Shown here: positions 37,703 to 49,085 of the stretch, piece after piece
Numbering within the stretch: position 1 is the first letter of the stretch
Layout of the letters: every line of letters begins with the position of its first letter
Assembly: GCF_019703515.2 (NCBI RefSeq)
Contig: NC_059356.1
Location: forward strand, 25,783,197-25,847,196
Origin: Myxocyprinus asiaticus
Lineage: Eukaryota; Chordata; Actinopteri; Cypriniformes; Catostomidae
Direction of reading: 5' to 3'
Length of the DNA: 64,000 bases
Translations under genes and position numbers: made by a program
The notes under the pieces: model-generated
Database searches by the model: none
What the model was told of the DNA's origin: nothing
The model's input: only the letters and a program-made list of their open reading frames with translations

Positions 37703-39101
37703 TTAAGTTTTAAGAAGGTGAGCACAAGTGTAAATGTGTTCAACCCTTATTTTCTCTTTAAATGAGATTTTGTTTGTAATAATCTTCCATCCGTAATAAA
37801 ATGTGCATGAAAACCTAGTATTAGAGTTTTAGGATAAAATTAAAATTACACCCCTTTGAATTTTTATTCTTTTATAATAGGACTGTAATTTTAAACATTT
37901 ACTATGGAAATGCACTAAATTGTATTTCATAAAGTGATGTTGTTGATTAATAGGAGCTACATTGTAATGCGCAATCTCGTTATTGTGCTGCAGGTAAATA
38001 TGTCATCAGTTTCTCAATGTTATTGAGCTTCGGTGCTCCCACACGGACACAGGTTTGGGTCTGGTCTGCATGTCAATACAAAATGACAATACAAAATAAT
38101 ATTTGATTTGATTACAGCAGATCAAGTAGTGTCCGAAATTCACTCTTTTAATAAGGGGCAACATTTGCTCCCAGAATTTTTTTTTCAGTGGCATTTTTAC
38201 TTCTTTCACTTTTCCATCTGTATAAAAACACACTGTAAAGACTGATTTTATTAATCAGAATAATCATACAGGCCTAGAATAGAATTTGTTTTTTTGTTTT
38301 TTTGAGAGGCTTCCTTTCAAAGAGAATGATTGAACAGACAAAATCGCCCTCTGCTGGACATTAAAAGGAACATCATGTTCCTGCCTTCTCTTCTTGCAGG
38401 CTGAAATGTGAGACTAAATGTACTCTATGTAGTAGCCTCAAAGTGTTTGTGTTTCTGTTTGAGGCATCTTTGTGTTGATACCAAGGAGAGACAGGAAGAC
38501 TAATCATGCTTTCTTTCATTGTCATGGAGATGTGTAATGTAATATACATTTGAGTGATCCTATAGAATTTCACAATGAGTTTGAATGCAGAATTACACTC
38601 CATCACTGTCTACAGACTGCAGTTTAGATATCAGGGGTATTTTGTTATCCTTTGTCCCCTATAAAAGAAATGTTGTTGCCGTTTCTCACTGCTTTTGTTC
38701 TTTTGGAGTTTTATTATAAGAAGTCTAACAAGACAGGTTTGTTTGTCTGTTTTTAGAATTTTATGTTTTTAATTTGATAATTAATTCATTTTGACAACCA
38801 AAATAATATTTCCAAGCTTTAAAAAGTTTTCATGTTTTGTGTTTAAATTGTTATTGCAAGTATTCAACGATAAGGAAAATCAGTTTTGAGATTTCACTTA
38901 AAAAGGGAATTAAAAATCTAAACTGTGGTCTTGCGGTTAAACACGTGTACTTAGACAAATACAGCTATGGTGCTCGTATAGGCAAAACAAGTTTAAATTG
39001 AATCTCATTCCTTCCTGCTCTTCCCATCATTTCCTGTATTCTCTCTACCATACTATGCATAATACAAAACTATTTTAAAAACAAGAGTTTCAGATGTTAA
39101 T

Positions 39102-39680
39102 TGTTCCGGGTTAAGCTCAATCGACAGCATTTGTAGCATAATGTTGATTACCACAAAAATTAATTTTGACTCCTTCTTTTTCTTTAAAAAAAAGCAAAAA
39201 TCAAGGTTACACTGAGGCACGTATAATGGAAGTGAATGGGGACCAATTTTTGAACATTAAAATACTCACTGTTTCAAAAGTATAGCCACAAGACAAAGGA
39301 TATGTGTGTAAATATGATGTTAGTATGATAACATCACTTACAGTACAAACCTTTTCTGTGTAAAGTTATAGCCAAGTTTACAACTTTGTTGCCATGACCC
39401 AAGAACCTTGAAATGACTGTAAAAATGACAATTTAAACAACTTTACAGCTCTAATAATACACCAGTTTTAAGAGAAGAATTAATGCAAGTGCTTTTATAA
39501 AATTATAAGCTTCACATTTCTGCCTTTAAACCATCCAAAAATTGGCACTTCCATTGTAAGTGCCTCACTGTTTTTTTTTTTGTTTGTTTTTTTAAAGAAA
39601 AGGAGGAATACATTTTTGTGGTAATCACAAATGCTGTCAATACAATCTTAACTTGTAATGAACCCGGAACATTCCTTTAA
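39102..39680. mobile_element. Foldback MITE, copy without SINE
   Basis: The arms GTTCCGGGTTAAGCTCAATC to ACACTGAGGCACG and TAAGTGCCTCACTG to GAACCCGGAACATTCCTTTA match the interrupted copy at 10014-11123. It gives the empty-site arrangement for the SINE insertion. Confidence 0.82.
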
Positions 39681-39737
39681 GGAGTACATTCAATTCTCAC
39701 ATACCACAAATGTCTTCCTGCAGCTGAACCCAATGCA

Positions 39738-40137
39738 GCACAATATTTCACCCAAATATTACAATTCTGTCAGTGTAAACGAGAGAAGCTCGTTTACAGA
39801 GACACACATTATTTAATTCAATGCAAGTACTCGCGTGGACATGCGTGCCACTGTGAACGAGCTTCTCTCATGCAATCATGAACGTACAATGGATGTCAAG
39901 ATTTTCACTGAAAAAATGACATATTTTGTGCTGTTTCTCACCAAAAATTATTGTTTGTCTTCAGAAGCATGAGTCACATGGACTACTTCTATCATATTGT
40001 TGGCTTCTTTATTGACAAGACGGACCAAGCTATTTATTAAAACATCTCCTTTGGTGTTTTTCATAAAAAAGAAAGTCTGGAACAACATGAGGGTGAGTAA
40101 ATGATGACATAATTTCCATTTTTGGGTGAACTATCCC
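39738..40137. mobile_element. TTCACCC-type MITE, diverged
   Basis: Left TTTCACCCAAATATTACAAT and right CCATTTTTGGGTGAACTATC. The interior has a second inverted pair: GAGAGAAGCTCGTTTACAG at about 39783 and CTGTGAACGAGCTTCTCTC at about 39852. Ends are eroded. Confidence 0.6.
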
Positions 40138-40671
40138 TGTTGTAAAAAAACACTTTGCTACAACAATATTAAAAGTCTTGGACACACAGCTTAGCATTTC
40201 CAATATGAACAGCTCCTGACAGGGATTATTAATACAACACAACTTTATTTATTCCCTGAGGGGCAATTTAGTAGGGTTTCAAAAGCACTGACACAGTGAA
40301 TCCAGGTGTAAACATTTCCCTCTGTCTGGTGCTGCTTTAGATTCACCACTAGGAGGAATCAGACACTTGGAAATTACTTAAAAGCCCCTTGCACAGCAGG
40401 CACACTTCAAACCTCTAGCAAATTTACTCATATAAACCACTTTTTCTTTTTTTTTTTTTTTTTTGCTCATTAGTAATTTTCTGTTCCTCTTTAAGTGTCA
40501 CATTAAGTCATGTATGAGGTTATAAGAGGTCCAGGTTTCACCAGTGAGTGGTACATTGTTTAGAAAGATACAGTGAGTGCATGCAGTATGAAGTGTTTAT
40601 TTCTATGCACATGTGTGCAGCAGTGAGGGTGCTTGTGTGTGTGTGTGTATGAGTGGGCAGTGGTGACTCAC

Positions 40672-40800
40672 TGCTGACGGTGAGCACGTTGTTCTTGATC
40701 TCTGCGGTGATTTGGATGCGGCCCCTCCTCTCAGTGTGGTCAGTCCCACACAGACTCGGCACGTTGGCCACACAGCGCTTATGGATGTTCATCATGCAGT
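40672..40800 (-). CDS. prkcb: prkcb exon 5: end of C1B and linker to C2
   Basis: 129-bp exon with acceptor CAG just beyond 40800 and donor GTGAGT at 40671-40666. After the split codon it reads [18 protein letters not shown], giving the remaining C1B zinc ligands (Cys, His, Cys, Cys), then [19 protein letters not shown], the C1-C2 linker and first C2 beta strand. The split codon formed with exon 4 is CAC (His), so the zinc knuckle reads CDHC; the mammalian protein has Thr there as far as I recall. The exon ends with one base of the next codon (Ile with exon 6). Confidence 0.95.
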
Positions 40801-40904
40801 CTGGATAGAGGGAGAAATAGAGTGAGAGTTGTTATACAAGAAACCAAAAATACACATCTGCTCCAGAAACACGCAATTTATACACACACATTGCACACAC
40901 TTGG

Positions 40905-41169
40905 ACGCTTCAGATGCTTTATTGTGCTAAAAAGCTAGAGACAGCATAAAGAACAGAACAGAATGCAGGTGTCTCGAGATGTGTTTTTAAAATGGAAGAT
41001 CTTTTAACTTGACACAGTGCCTAAAAATATACAGTGCTTCTGCGTAAGATGCTGAAAAAAAAGCGAGACGCAGCACAATGGTCAAAGACATCCGATCAGT
41101 CTAGTGCATGTTTACATTGAAAAACAGTGTAGACAGACACAAAAACATTCGGTGTGAGTGGTCCCTTAG
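40905..41169. mobile_element. Putative hAT-like MITE (TTCACAC family), degraded
   Basis: Shares GAACAGAATGCAGGTGTCTC, GATCTTTTAACTTGACACAG and GATGCTGAAAAAAAAGCGAG with the copies at 42436 and 60379. The right end reads GTGTGAGTGGTCCCTTAG. The left boundary is uncertain. Confidence 0.5.
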
Positions 41170-42435
41170 TCAATTAGGTGGGACATAGCTCATTCATTTC
41201 TGTATCACTGTATGTTGACCTTTTAGGGCCAGACGTGAGGGGAGAACTCTTTTCTCCTACCAAAGACCTGGTGGGTCCTATTCTTAACTATGAATGCAGT
41301 TTTGCCATGACTCATGAAATTGCCCTTTCTGGGTGCTGTTTATGGATGTTCCAAGTCATAGAGCAGACTGCCTTTAAATAGGCTCTCTTTAATACATTTG
41401 AACAAACAATCTCTGTTAAAAACTCTCATGAGTTGCCTACCATGGCAGCATTCTTAGGCATCATAGGCACACACCTGATGCAAAGTAGCATCGACTGTTT
41501 TTTTTTTTTTTTTTTTTAAAGGGAGGGACCCCCTTAAAAGTATGTATGTGACAAGAAAAGGAGAAATTAACATAATAAATATGAATGAACACAATATCAA
41601 ATTTCATAAATATTTTAAAACAAAAATTCTTATTCTTGACATTTGTTTTACACTCTTTTTCCTTAAAATACTACTAGCATAGAAAACATGGGTAGGCCAC
41701 AAACTAAAGGCCTCTAAGCCATACTCTACACAAGTACATGAACACAAACGCTTCTAGCTACACAAGCTGGATTTCAAGCATTCCAAAATGTGCCAGACCG
41801 CCGTTCATAACAACGAAAGCACGTGTTGCATTCTCAGCGCTGCCACAAGGGGTGCTATAGCGGACATGAGTGTGAACAGTCTGCCTCTACAGCGAGTTTT
41901 CTCTTTTAATTCAAATACTGTAATGGTGGAGCAACATTTTGAAGAGATTATTGTTAAGCAAGTAAGTTAAAGTCTTATCATAGTAATAACATATCCAGTT
42001 TTATGACACAAACTTTTGAAGGTAACTATTGGGCCCCTATGTTTCTGGCCAAAAGGCAGTACTGCATGTATCCATCGCAAATAAGGCAATCCCGGAATGT
42101 ATGGCAAGGAATATGGTGAATCTACAATAGATTATATAAAGTATGTTGATTATAAATATACTATTTAGTTCAATGCTGAGAAGTATTAAATAAAACAGGG
42201 TCCATTTAATTTTAAAATGGATAAATTCACAATATTTGTGTGTGCTATGCATTTTTGTGCCATATAGAGCATTGGCTTAGCTACATGTATTAGCTCAAAA
42301 CTCCACTCCTTTATTTAGTCTATTGAGGAGTGCTACTTGTGTGGAGTGTGAGAGTGACTGTTAACGGTGTTAATGCCTATGTTAAGCATTTCAGTTCAGC
42401 CAATCTTTGAGGTTCCATTTCAGTTAAGATGCTTT

Positions 42436-42663
42436 CTTAGGGGTCATTCACACAGGATGCCTTGTTGTGTTCAAATACAGCTAGACACAACACAGCAGAA
42501 CTGAATAGAATGCAGGGGCTTTGAGACATGTTTTTTTTTTTTTTTTTAGTTGAACATCTTTTAATGTAAAAAGGCATCCTAAAATGCAGTGTTCATGGCG
42601 CAAGGTGCTAAAAAACATTGAGAGACAAAATACAAGAACGTGTCCTGTATGATCGGATCCTTA
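42436..42663. mobile_element. Putative hAT-like MITE (TTCACAC family)
   Basis: Starts TTAGGGGTCATTCACACAGG and ends TGATCGGATCCTTA, weakly inverted. Interior matches 40905-41169 (GAATAGAATGCAGGG, CATCTTTTAATG). No target duplication confirmed. Confidence 0.5.
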
Positions 42664-43686
42664 GAAAGTAGCTGGCTAACTGCCTATCTAGAGAGTAGAC
42701 AGTTAGGCTGAAGGCTGGATGTCTGACCAGGGACAGACTAGTCTTCTGCTTGTACTCAGCAGGGGCGAGAGTGCACAGCAGAGAAGATGCTAATCAGAAT
42801 TATGATGCTATAGTTGGGATGGAGGCTGCAGGCCAAAGAGAGGCAGCAGGACACAACATGCGTTTACATATCAAACTGAAACAGGCACTTGGGTATTCAA
42901 GCTACTTATGAAAATTACTGCACAACAAGCATATGCACAGGCTTCAACACACTTACGATTGTGCACACACACCCACTCTAATCCCTCATGCAAAGCTACA
43001 CTTGTACACAGTTCATTCAGAAGTGTGGCGGAGCGCAAGCCATCGCTGGAGTGTACACATTGTAGAGGGCCCCGGAGAAGACAACTCACACATTGGAAAC
43101 TAAACAAAGGTAATTATAGCTCTCCCAGTCTGCAACCATAACAACTTTGTGTCAGGTTTCAGGTAAAGACGCTGAGCACCACAGCAAAGAGCATATCATC
43201 GCTACACCACCTGTCTGCTCACTTGTTAGTATGTCTGTGTGCCTGTCATACATTAATAAAAGTAAAAGGCTGCCGGTAAATATCCTGTTATGCCACTTAA
43301 TATTTGTTAAGCAACAATCAGGTATTGAATATGTGTGCCCTGGAGGCTTAGACAGCTGCTAAGTGAGTGAAGCATTTTGAATGTTTTATGTATTGGACAC
43401 TGGATAAGAGGCTGGCTATGGTGAGATGGAAAATCTCTTTTCAGTCAGGTGCTTTGTGAGCCTGCCTTCATACAGGCCGGTTATGTTCTCAGGATGTTCG
43501 CCTTGCAGGGATATGTAACACACACAGATCACCCATCCATCACACTGCACAATGAACTAATAGCCTGGGATCAAGTGTACATTACCAACATGTAGTGCAG
43601 GGTCCTTCAACGGGGGCTCTGCCAATTATTTTTTGGATCTCAAACTAATTTTTATGTGTTAAACTAACAAGTGAGGAGATACTCAC

Positions 43687-43798
43687 GGTCACATCTCATG
43701 CCCTGGTGGATAAGTCCGTACAGCAGAGAGCCGCAGTGGTCGCAGAAGGTCGGGCTGGAGTATGTATGGACCTTGAACTTGTGCTTACTGCGTGGGTC
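43687..43798 (-). CDS. prkcb: prkcb exon 4: first part of C1B domain
   Basis: 112-bp exon, the same length as exon 4 of vertebrate conventional PKC genes. It reads [18 protein letters not shown], then [19 protein letters not shown], carrying the first His and the first zinc-binding Cys pair of C1B plus the following Cys. The acceptor AG is at 43800-43799 on the minus strand and the donor GTGAGT is at 43686-43681. The exon ends with one base of a split codon. C1B binds diacylglycerol and phorbol ester. The next exon completes the zinc ligands, so both are needed for a folded domain. Confidence 0.95.
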
Positions 43799-44069
43799 CT
43801 TCAGAGAAACATACAAAAAAGGATGAGTTAGTGGTGTTAGCAGTAAATAAGCATTACCAAACAAACAGGGAATTAAGGTTTATTGCAATAATATCAGTAC
43901 ACTGTGCAAAATTGCATGCAAAATGTACACTGGGAAGTACATTTGATATGAGCTGAAATTACCATCAAATGTATAACAAGGTCACAGAAAAACTCAAGTT
44001 TCCCTATCTGTCACTCACTCTAGGGGTCACTCTTGGGAGCCCGAGACACCTCTGGTCTTTGACAAAAGG

Positions 44070-44128
44070 CCAATGAAAATTGGCGAGTGGTATTTGCATG
44101 CCACTCCCCCGGACATACAGGTATAAAA
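44070..44128 (+). promoter_or_regulatory. DIRS terminal-repeat promoter, copy B: CCAAT, octamer, TATA
   Basis: CCAAT at 44070-44074, octamer ATTTGCAT at 44092-44099, TATAAAA at 44122-44128, with the same spacing as in copy A. The inverted right repeat keeps ATGCAAAT near 49207 but its CCAAT side is also present, so both ends could drive transcription. Oct-1/NF-Y use is inference from motif identity. Confidence 0.6.
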
Positions 44129-45167
44129 GGAGCTGGTATGCAACCACTCATTCAGATTTTCTCTTCGGAACCGAACGGTCATGCTCACTGAGCTGAAATT
44201 CTCACGACTGTTCATTCACCTCTGCTGGATCTGATGGCACATTTCAGCGGCTTCTCCCTCCTCTGCACTGGTGCACTGCAGAGAATGCCCCTGGGCGCTT
44301 CGGCAAAAAAAGAGAGTATATTTTCCTGAAAGAGTATGTTTCTCTAAAAGAGCGGCACACATGGAACGTCTTTTTAAAGACGCGTCTTTTTGTCTTGTGT
44401 GTTATTCCTGGTTGCGGTCGTTACCTCTAAACTTCAGATGGTCACGATCGCTGTCTTTCATGTCTGGGCACGACCCACACGGAGGCAGCGTTCGTGGATG
44501 GTTCATGTTCTCACTGCGAGAACATGACCATGGTAACATTGCGGTCGCGGCTTGCTTTCGTGAGAAAGCAAGCCACCCTAGCGGCTCCCCGCCTCGGTCC
44601 TTCTACCTAAGGGTTTGAGGCCAGCGCAGCTAGCACTGGGGGCAATTTGGGGACCCCAATGGGACCGCCTCCGCCAGGTATGCCCCCACGGACCTCCCAT
44701 TCCCCAGCCCGATCGGGTTTCCGGATGAGTCAGCCGGCTCGTTTCACGGCGAGTTCGGCCTCTTGTTCGGAGCCTGCGAAGCTGATGAGCTCTTGAGTGC
44801 AGCATCGGAGAGCGGGCTTGTCCAGTTGGACACAGAAGCCTCAGCTGGACTCCCCCCTTCGGGGACGATTGCCCAGTCACAGGCTGATGCAGAGATGCAT
44901 GCTTTCCCGGGCGGCCATGAGCCATGGGGTTAGAGTCGAACCCTCCGCTCTCCCCTGAACCCTTGCGGCTCGATGATTGGTTCCTGGGCTCACGGCGCTG
45001 CTCAAAGCAGCCACGCCCCGCACCAGTGCCTTTCTTCCCGGAAGTGCACGAGGAGCTGACAAAATCGTGGACGGCACCTTTTACTGCCCGGTCCCAATTT
45101 CTCAGTTCCTCCGCCCTTCACTACCCTCGATGGCGGGGCGGCCAGGGGCTATACGGCGATTCCTCTG

Positions 45168-45606
45168 GTGGATAAGGCACTCGCGGTGCATCTTTGCCTG
45201 CAGAGTGCTGCCACCAGGTGCGGACGCCCAGAGCTCCCATCCAAGCCCTGTAGGTTCACGTCGTCCCTGACGGCTAAAGCCTACAGCGCTGCTGGACAAG
45301 CTGCCTCTGCCCTGCACGCCATGGCTCTCCTGCAGGTCCACCAAGCCAAGGCGCTAAAAGAACTGCACAAGGGTAGTTCCGCCCCAGATCTGATGCAGGA
45401 ACTGCGCTCAGCAACCGACCTCGCTCTCCGAGCGACGAAGGTCATGGCGCAGTCTCTCGGGCGGACGATGTCCACATTAGTGGTCCAGCAGCGCCACTTT
45501 TGGCTCAACCTGGTCGAGATGGGTGAGGCCGACAAGACACGGTTCCTTGCTGCCCCCATCTCCCAGGCTGGCCTATTTGGCGACACCGTCGAGGACTTTG
45601 CCCAGC
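45168..45606 (+). pseudogene. DIRS gag-like region, copy B
   Basis: Reads MALLQVHQAKALKELHKGSS, DLMQELRSATDLALRATKVM and WLNLVEMGEADKTRFLAAPI. Similar to 26282-26722 in copy A except for an extra short stretch before the LQVHQAKAL segment. Upstream (44560-45160) more gag-like sequence exists in broken frames. Confidence 0.7.
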
Positions 45607-45659
45607 ACAGTACGAGATCTTAAGCCGCGCAAGGGCAGGATATGCTGAATAGCCTACAT

Positions 45660-46374
45660 CTGCTGCTTCACCGTCGAGAACTGCTGGGCAAAGTCCTACT
45701 TCATCGTACCGAAAAAAGGCGGTGGGTTGCGGCCAATCTTGGACCTGCGAGTACTGAACCGGGCTTCACACAGACTCCCGTTCAAGATGCTGACGCAAAA
45801 ACGCATTCTGGCGAGCATCCGGCATCAAGATTGGTTTGCGGCGGTAGACCTGAAGGACGCGTAAATTCACATCTCGATTCTACCTCGACACAGATCCTTC
45901 CTGCGGTTTGCATTCGAGGGTCAGGTGTATCAGTACAATGTCCTCCCTTTCGGCCTGTCCTTGTCCCCTCGCATCTTCACGAAGGTCGCAGAGGCAGCTC
46001 TTGCCCCGTTAAGGGAAGTGGGCATTCGCATTCTCAACTACCTCGACGATTGGCTAATCCTAACTCACTCTCGGGACATGTTGTGTGCACACAGGGACTT
46101 GGTGCTCTCGCACCTCAGCCGATTAGGGCTTCGGGTCAACTGGGAAAAGAGCAAGCTTCTCCAGGTTCAGAGCATCTCTTTTCTCGGTTTGGAGTTGGAC
46201 TCAGTCTCATTGACAGCGCGCCTCACGAACGAGAGCGCACAGTCGGTGCTGGCCTGTTTGAAGGCGTTCAAACAGAAAACAGCGGGTCCACTGAAACTCT
46301 TTCAGAGGCTCCTGGGGCATGGGGCATATGGCATCCTCAGCAGTGGCCACCCCGCGCAGGTTGATGCATATTAG
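45660..46374 (+). pseudogene. DIRS reverse transcriptase, copy B
   Basis: The amino side reads ILDLRVLNR and MLTQKRILASIRHQDWFAAV, then VDLKDA followed by an in-frame TAA at 45862-45864, next to motif A with its catalytic Asp. Downstream, YNVLPFGLSLSPRIFTKVAE and ILNYLDDWLILTHSRDML give motifs B and C; the YLDD box is at 46039-46050. The enzyme family and order relative to RNase H and recombinase are typical of DIRS. Confidence 0.9.
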
Positions 46375-46398
46375 ACTGCTTCAGCACTGGATTCAGAC

Positions 46399-46740
46399 TT
46401 GAGCATGGTGCCGCGGGACACATGGCGCCTGGTCTGTCACCATCTCTTCAGCCCTTGGACCAACCTCTCATTTCTACGGGCAGGTGTTCCCCTAGAGCAG
46501 GTCTCCAGGCGCGTCGTAGTCATGACAGACGCCTCCAAAACGGACTGGGGCGCTGTTTGCAATGGGCACGCAGCTGTCGGCTTATGGATGGGCCCGCGGC
46601 TGCATTGGCACATCAACTGTCTCGAGTTGTTGGCAATTCTGCTCGCCCTGTGGAGGTTCCGGCCGTTGATCCAGGGCAAGCACGTGTTAGTTCAGACAGA
46701 CAACATGGTAACGGTAGCATATGCCAAGGCGGTCTGCGCT
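46399..46740 (+). pseudogene. DIRS RNase H, copy B
   Basis: Reads MTDASKTDWGAVCNGHAAVG, WHINCLELLAILLALWRF and VLVQTDNMVTVAYAK. The Asp (TDAS), Glu (NCLEL) and Asp (QTDN) positions of RNase H are all present, which is better preserved than in copy A. The frame shifts soon after. Confidence 0.85.
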
Positions 46741-47270
46741 CTTGTTGTATGTCACAACTCGCCCGCCGTCTCCTCCTCTGGAGTCAGCAGCACTTCAAAT
46801 GTTGCTGCGAGCCACTCACATCCCGGGCGACCTCTACACTGCAGCGGATGCGCTGTCACGGCAGGTTACCCTCAGGTGGTCCAGCTGATTTGGAGTCGAT
46901 TCGGACAGGCACAGGTAGACCTGTTCGCCTCCCAAGAACCCTCCCACTGCCCGCTCTGGTACGCCCTGACCGATGCACCTCTCGGCATAGATGCGCTGGC
47001 ACACAGCTCGCCTCCTGGCCTATGCAAATTTACATTTCCCAGTGAGGTTACTTGCACAGACTCTGTGCAAGGTTAGGGAGGACGAGGAGCAGGTCGTCCT
47101 GGTAGCACCCTACTGGCCCACCCAGACATGGTTCTCGGACCTCACGCTCCTCGCAACAGTCCCCCCCCGGCGAATTCACCTGAGGAAGGACCTTCTTTCT
47201 CAGAGACGGGGCACCATCTGGTACCCACGACCAGACCTCTGGAATCTCCACTCAGGCTAGGGCCCCCTCT

Positions 47271-48230
47271 ATGAGGCGCCTGTATGCCTTTAAGTGGCGT
47301 CTGTTCGCTAAGTGGTGTTCTTCCCGATGGGAAGACCCCCAGAGATGCGCAGTTGGATCGGTGCTTTCCTTCCTGCAGGAGAGGTTGGAAGGGCGGCTGT
47401 CCCCTTCCACCTTGAAGGTGTACATTGCTGCTATAGCAGCACACCACAACACAGTGGATGGTAAGTCCTTAGGGAAGCACGACCTGATCATCAGGTTCCT
47501 GAGAGGTGCCAGGAGGCTGAACCCCTCCAGACCGCGCCTCGTTCCCTCATGGGACCTCTCTGTAGTTCCTCAGGGTCTACAGAGAGCCCCCTTTGAGCCT
47601 TTGCAGTCAGCTGATCTTAAGGCACTCTCCTTGAAGTCTGCCCTCCTGACTGCGCTCACTTCCATCAAGAGGGTAGGAGACCTGTAAGCGTTCTCTGTCA
47701 GCGAAACATGCCTGGAGTTCGGTCTGGGCTACTCTCACGTGATCTTCAGACCCCGACCAGGCTATGTGCCCAAGGTTCCCATGACCTCTTTTAGGGACCA
47801 GGTGGTGAACTTGCGAGTGCTACCCCAGGAGGAGGCAGAACCAGCCCTGTCGTTGCTGTGTCCGGTGCACACAATACACATCTATCTGGATCACAGCAGA
47901 GCTTTAGGATCTCTGAGCAGCTCTTTGTCTGCTTTGGTGCACAGCGGAAAGGAAGTGCTGTCTCCAAGCAGAGGATTGCCCACTGGCTCATTGATGCCAT
48001 AGCTATGGCATATCACGCCCAGGATGTGCCGCCCCCAGTAGGGCTACGAGCCCATTCTACCAGGGGTGCAGGGGCCTCCTGGGCCCTGGCCAGGGATGCC
48101 TCTAACAGACATTTGCAGAGCAGCAGGCTGGGCAACACCCAACACCTTTGCAAGGTTCTACAACCTCCGGGTGGAATCGGTTTCATCCCAGGTAGTAGCA
48201 CGCAATACAAGCGGATAAGCCCGGGATAGC
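47271..48230 (+). pseudogene. DIRS tyrosine recombinase, copy B
   Basis: The amino half matches copy A (FLQERLEGRLSPSTLKVYIA, TALTSIKRVGDL) but a TAA interrupts at 47686-47688 where copy A has Gln. Further on, AHSTRGAGASWAL holds the HxxR pair. The nucleophile region TFARFYNLRVES is readable only after a one-base frameshift; its Tyr codon is at 48159-48161. Tyrosine recombinases replace the integrase of LTR elements in DIRS and join circular copies. Confidence 0.87.
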
Positions 48231-48969
48231 CGGCCGGGTGTATCGCTTGCACATAGAGCCTTTTCACCTCCTCTGAGCTGAAGACGTGCGCCATTTATTC
48301 CCAGTAGTGTTCACAAACTATGTTCCCTGGTTGACTTCCTCCGAGCCCTAGGCAGTCGAGTTTTCAGAGAGACTCGCTGCCAGCCCAGTACACGTGCTAA
48401 CTAAGAGCCCTGTTCTGGGGTAGGTGCTCCTCATGTGGCAGTTCCCTGTAAGGTAACCCCATGCGATGTATATCTTCCGCTAATTAGTTTCTCTGTTGGC
48501 AAACTGTATCTTCCTTGGGCAGAGCCCCCTCTGCCACAGTCTCCATGTTTGTAGCAACTCCTCCCCCGTTGGGTAGGATCTACCATGAGACTCTCCACAT
48601 GGTCAGCAAGACCATGTGACATATTTTCCACTAAAATATCCCCCCTATCTTTGGGCGAGGTGTGGTCTCCGTGGTGTCCTCCCCTTGGGAGGGACACCCC
48701 CCGACTAGTCCTGGCGGCCCAGTCAGATAATCCCCCTTGTTTTTTTAAGGAGTGGAAAAAAAGAAGGGGAAAAGAGGCCAAAACTGGGTTAGCCTGTCTC
48801 TATCGTTTGGGTAGTCGACTTGTCCCCAAAGGGCCGTTCGACACTCATAACTATGTTGGGGGAGGTTACGTGTCGGCCTGGTGTGCTGGCTACAAGAGAC
48901 ACAGTTGTCTGCCCATCACACACCGCCAGTTCACGTAACACAGTTCAGCCAGTTGCAGCATTTTGTATA

Positions 48970-49085
48970 GGGACCCCTAGTGTCACTACAGCGACACAAC
49001 GTCGAGTGAGTGACAGATAGGGAACGTCCTGGTTACTTGCATAACCTCCGTTCCCTGATGGAGAGAACGAGACGTTGTGTCCCTC
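48970..49085. repeat. DIRS internal complementary region, copy B
   Basis: The left half (GACACAACGTCGAGTGAGTG, ACAGATAGGG) is the inverse of the element's left tip. The right half (GTTCCCTGATGGAGAGAACG) is the inverse of its right tip. In the DIRS replication model this region templates completion of the ends and circularisation. Confidence 0.85.

Larger units (their letters stand above)
32432..40671 (-). other. prkcb: prkcb intron 5
   Basis: 8.2-kb intron. Listed MITEs aside, 32450-33110 and 33740-36500 are AT-rich and simple sequence, 36640-36960 is a unique stretch listed as a candidate conserved element, and 37710-39100 is unremarkable AT-rich DNA. Confidence 0.85.
40801..43686 (-). other. 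prkcb: prkcb intron 4
   Basis: 2.9-kb intron. It holds two copies of a GGTCATTCACAC-type repeat and otherwise AT-rich DNA with no gene. Confidence 0.87.

Noticed and set aside
44578..45077. Minus-strand frames over the DIRS elements
   Set aside because: Antisense shadows of GC-rich gag and recombinase regions; no family resemblance.
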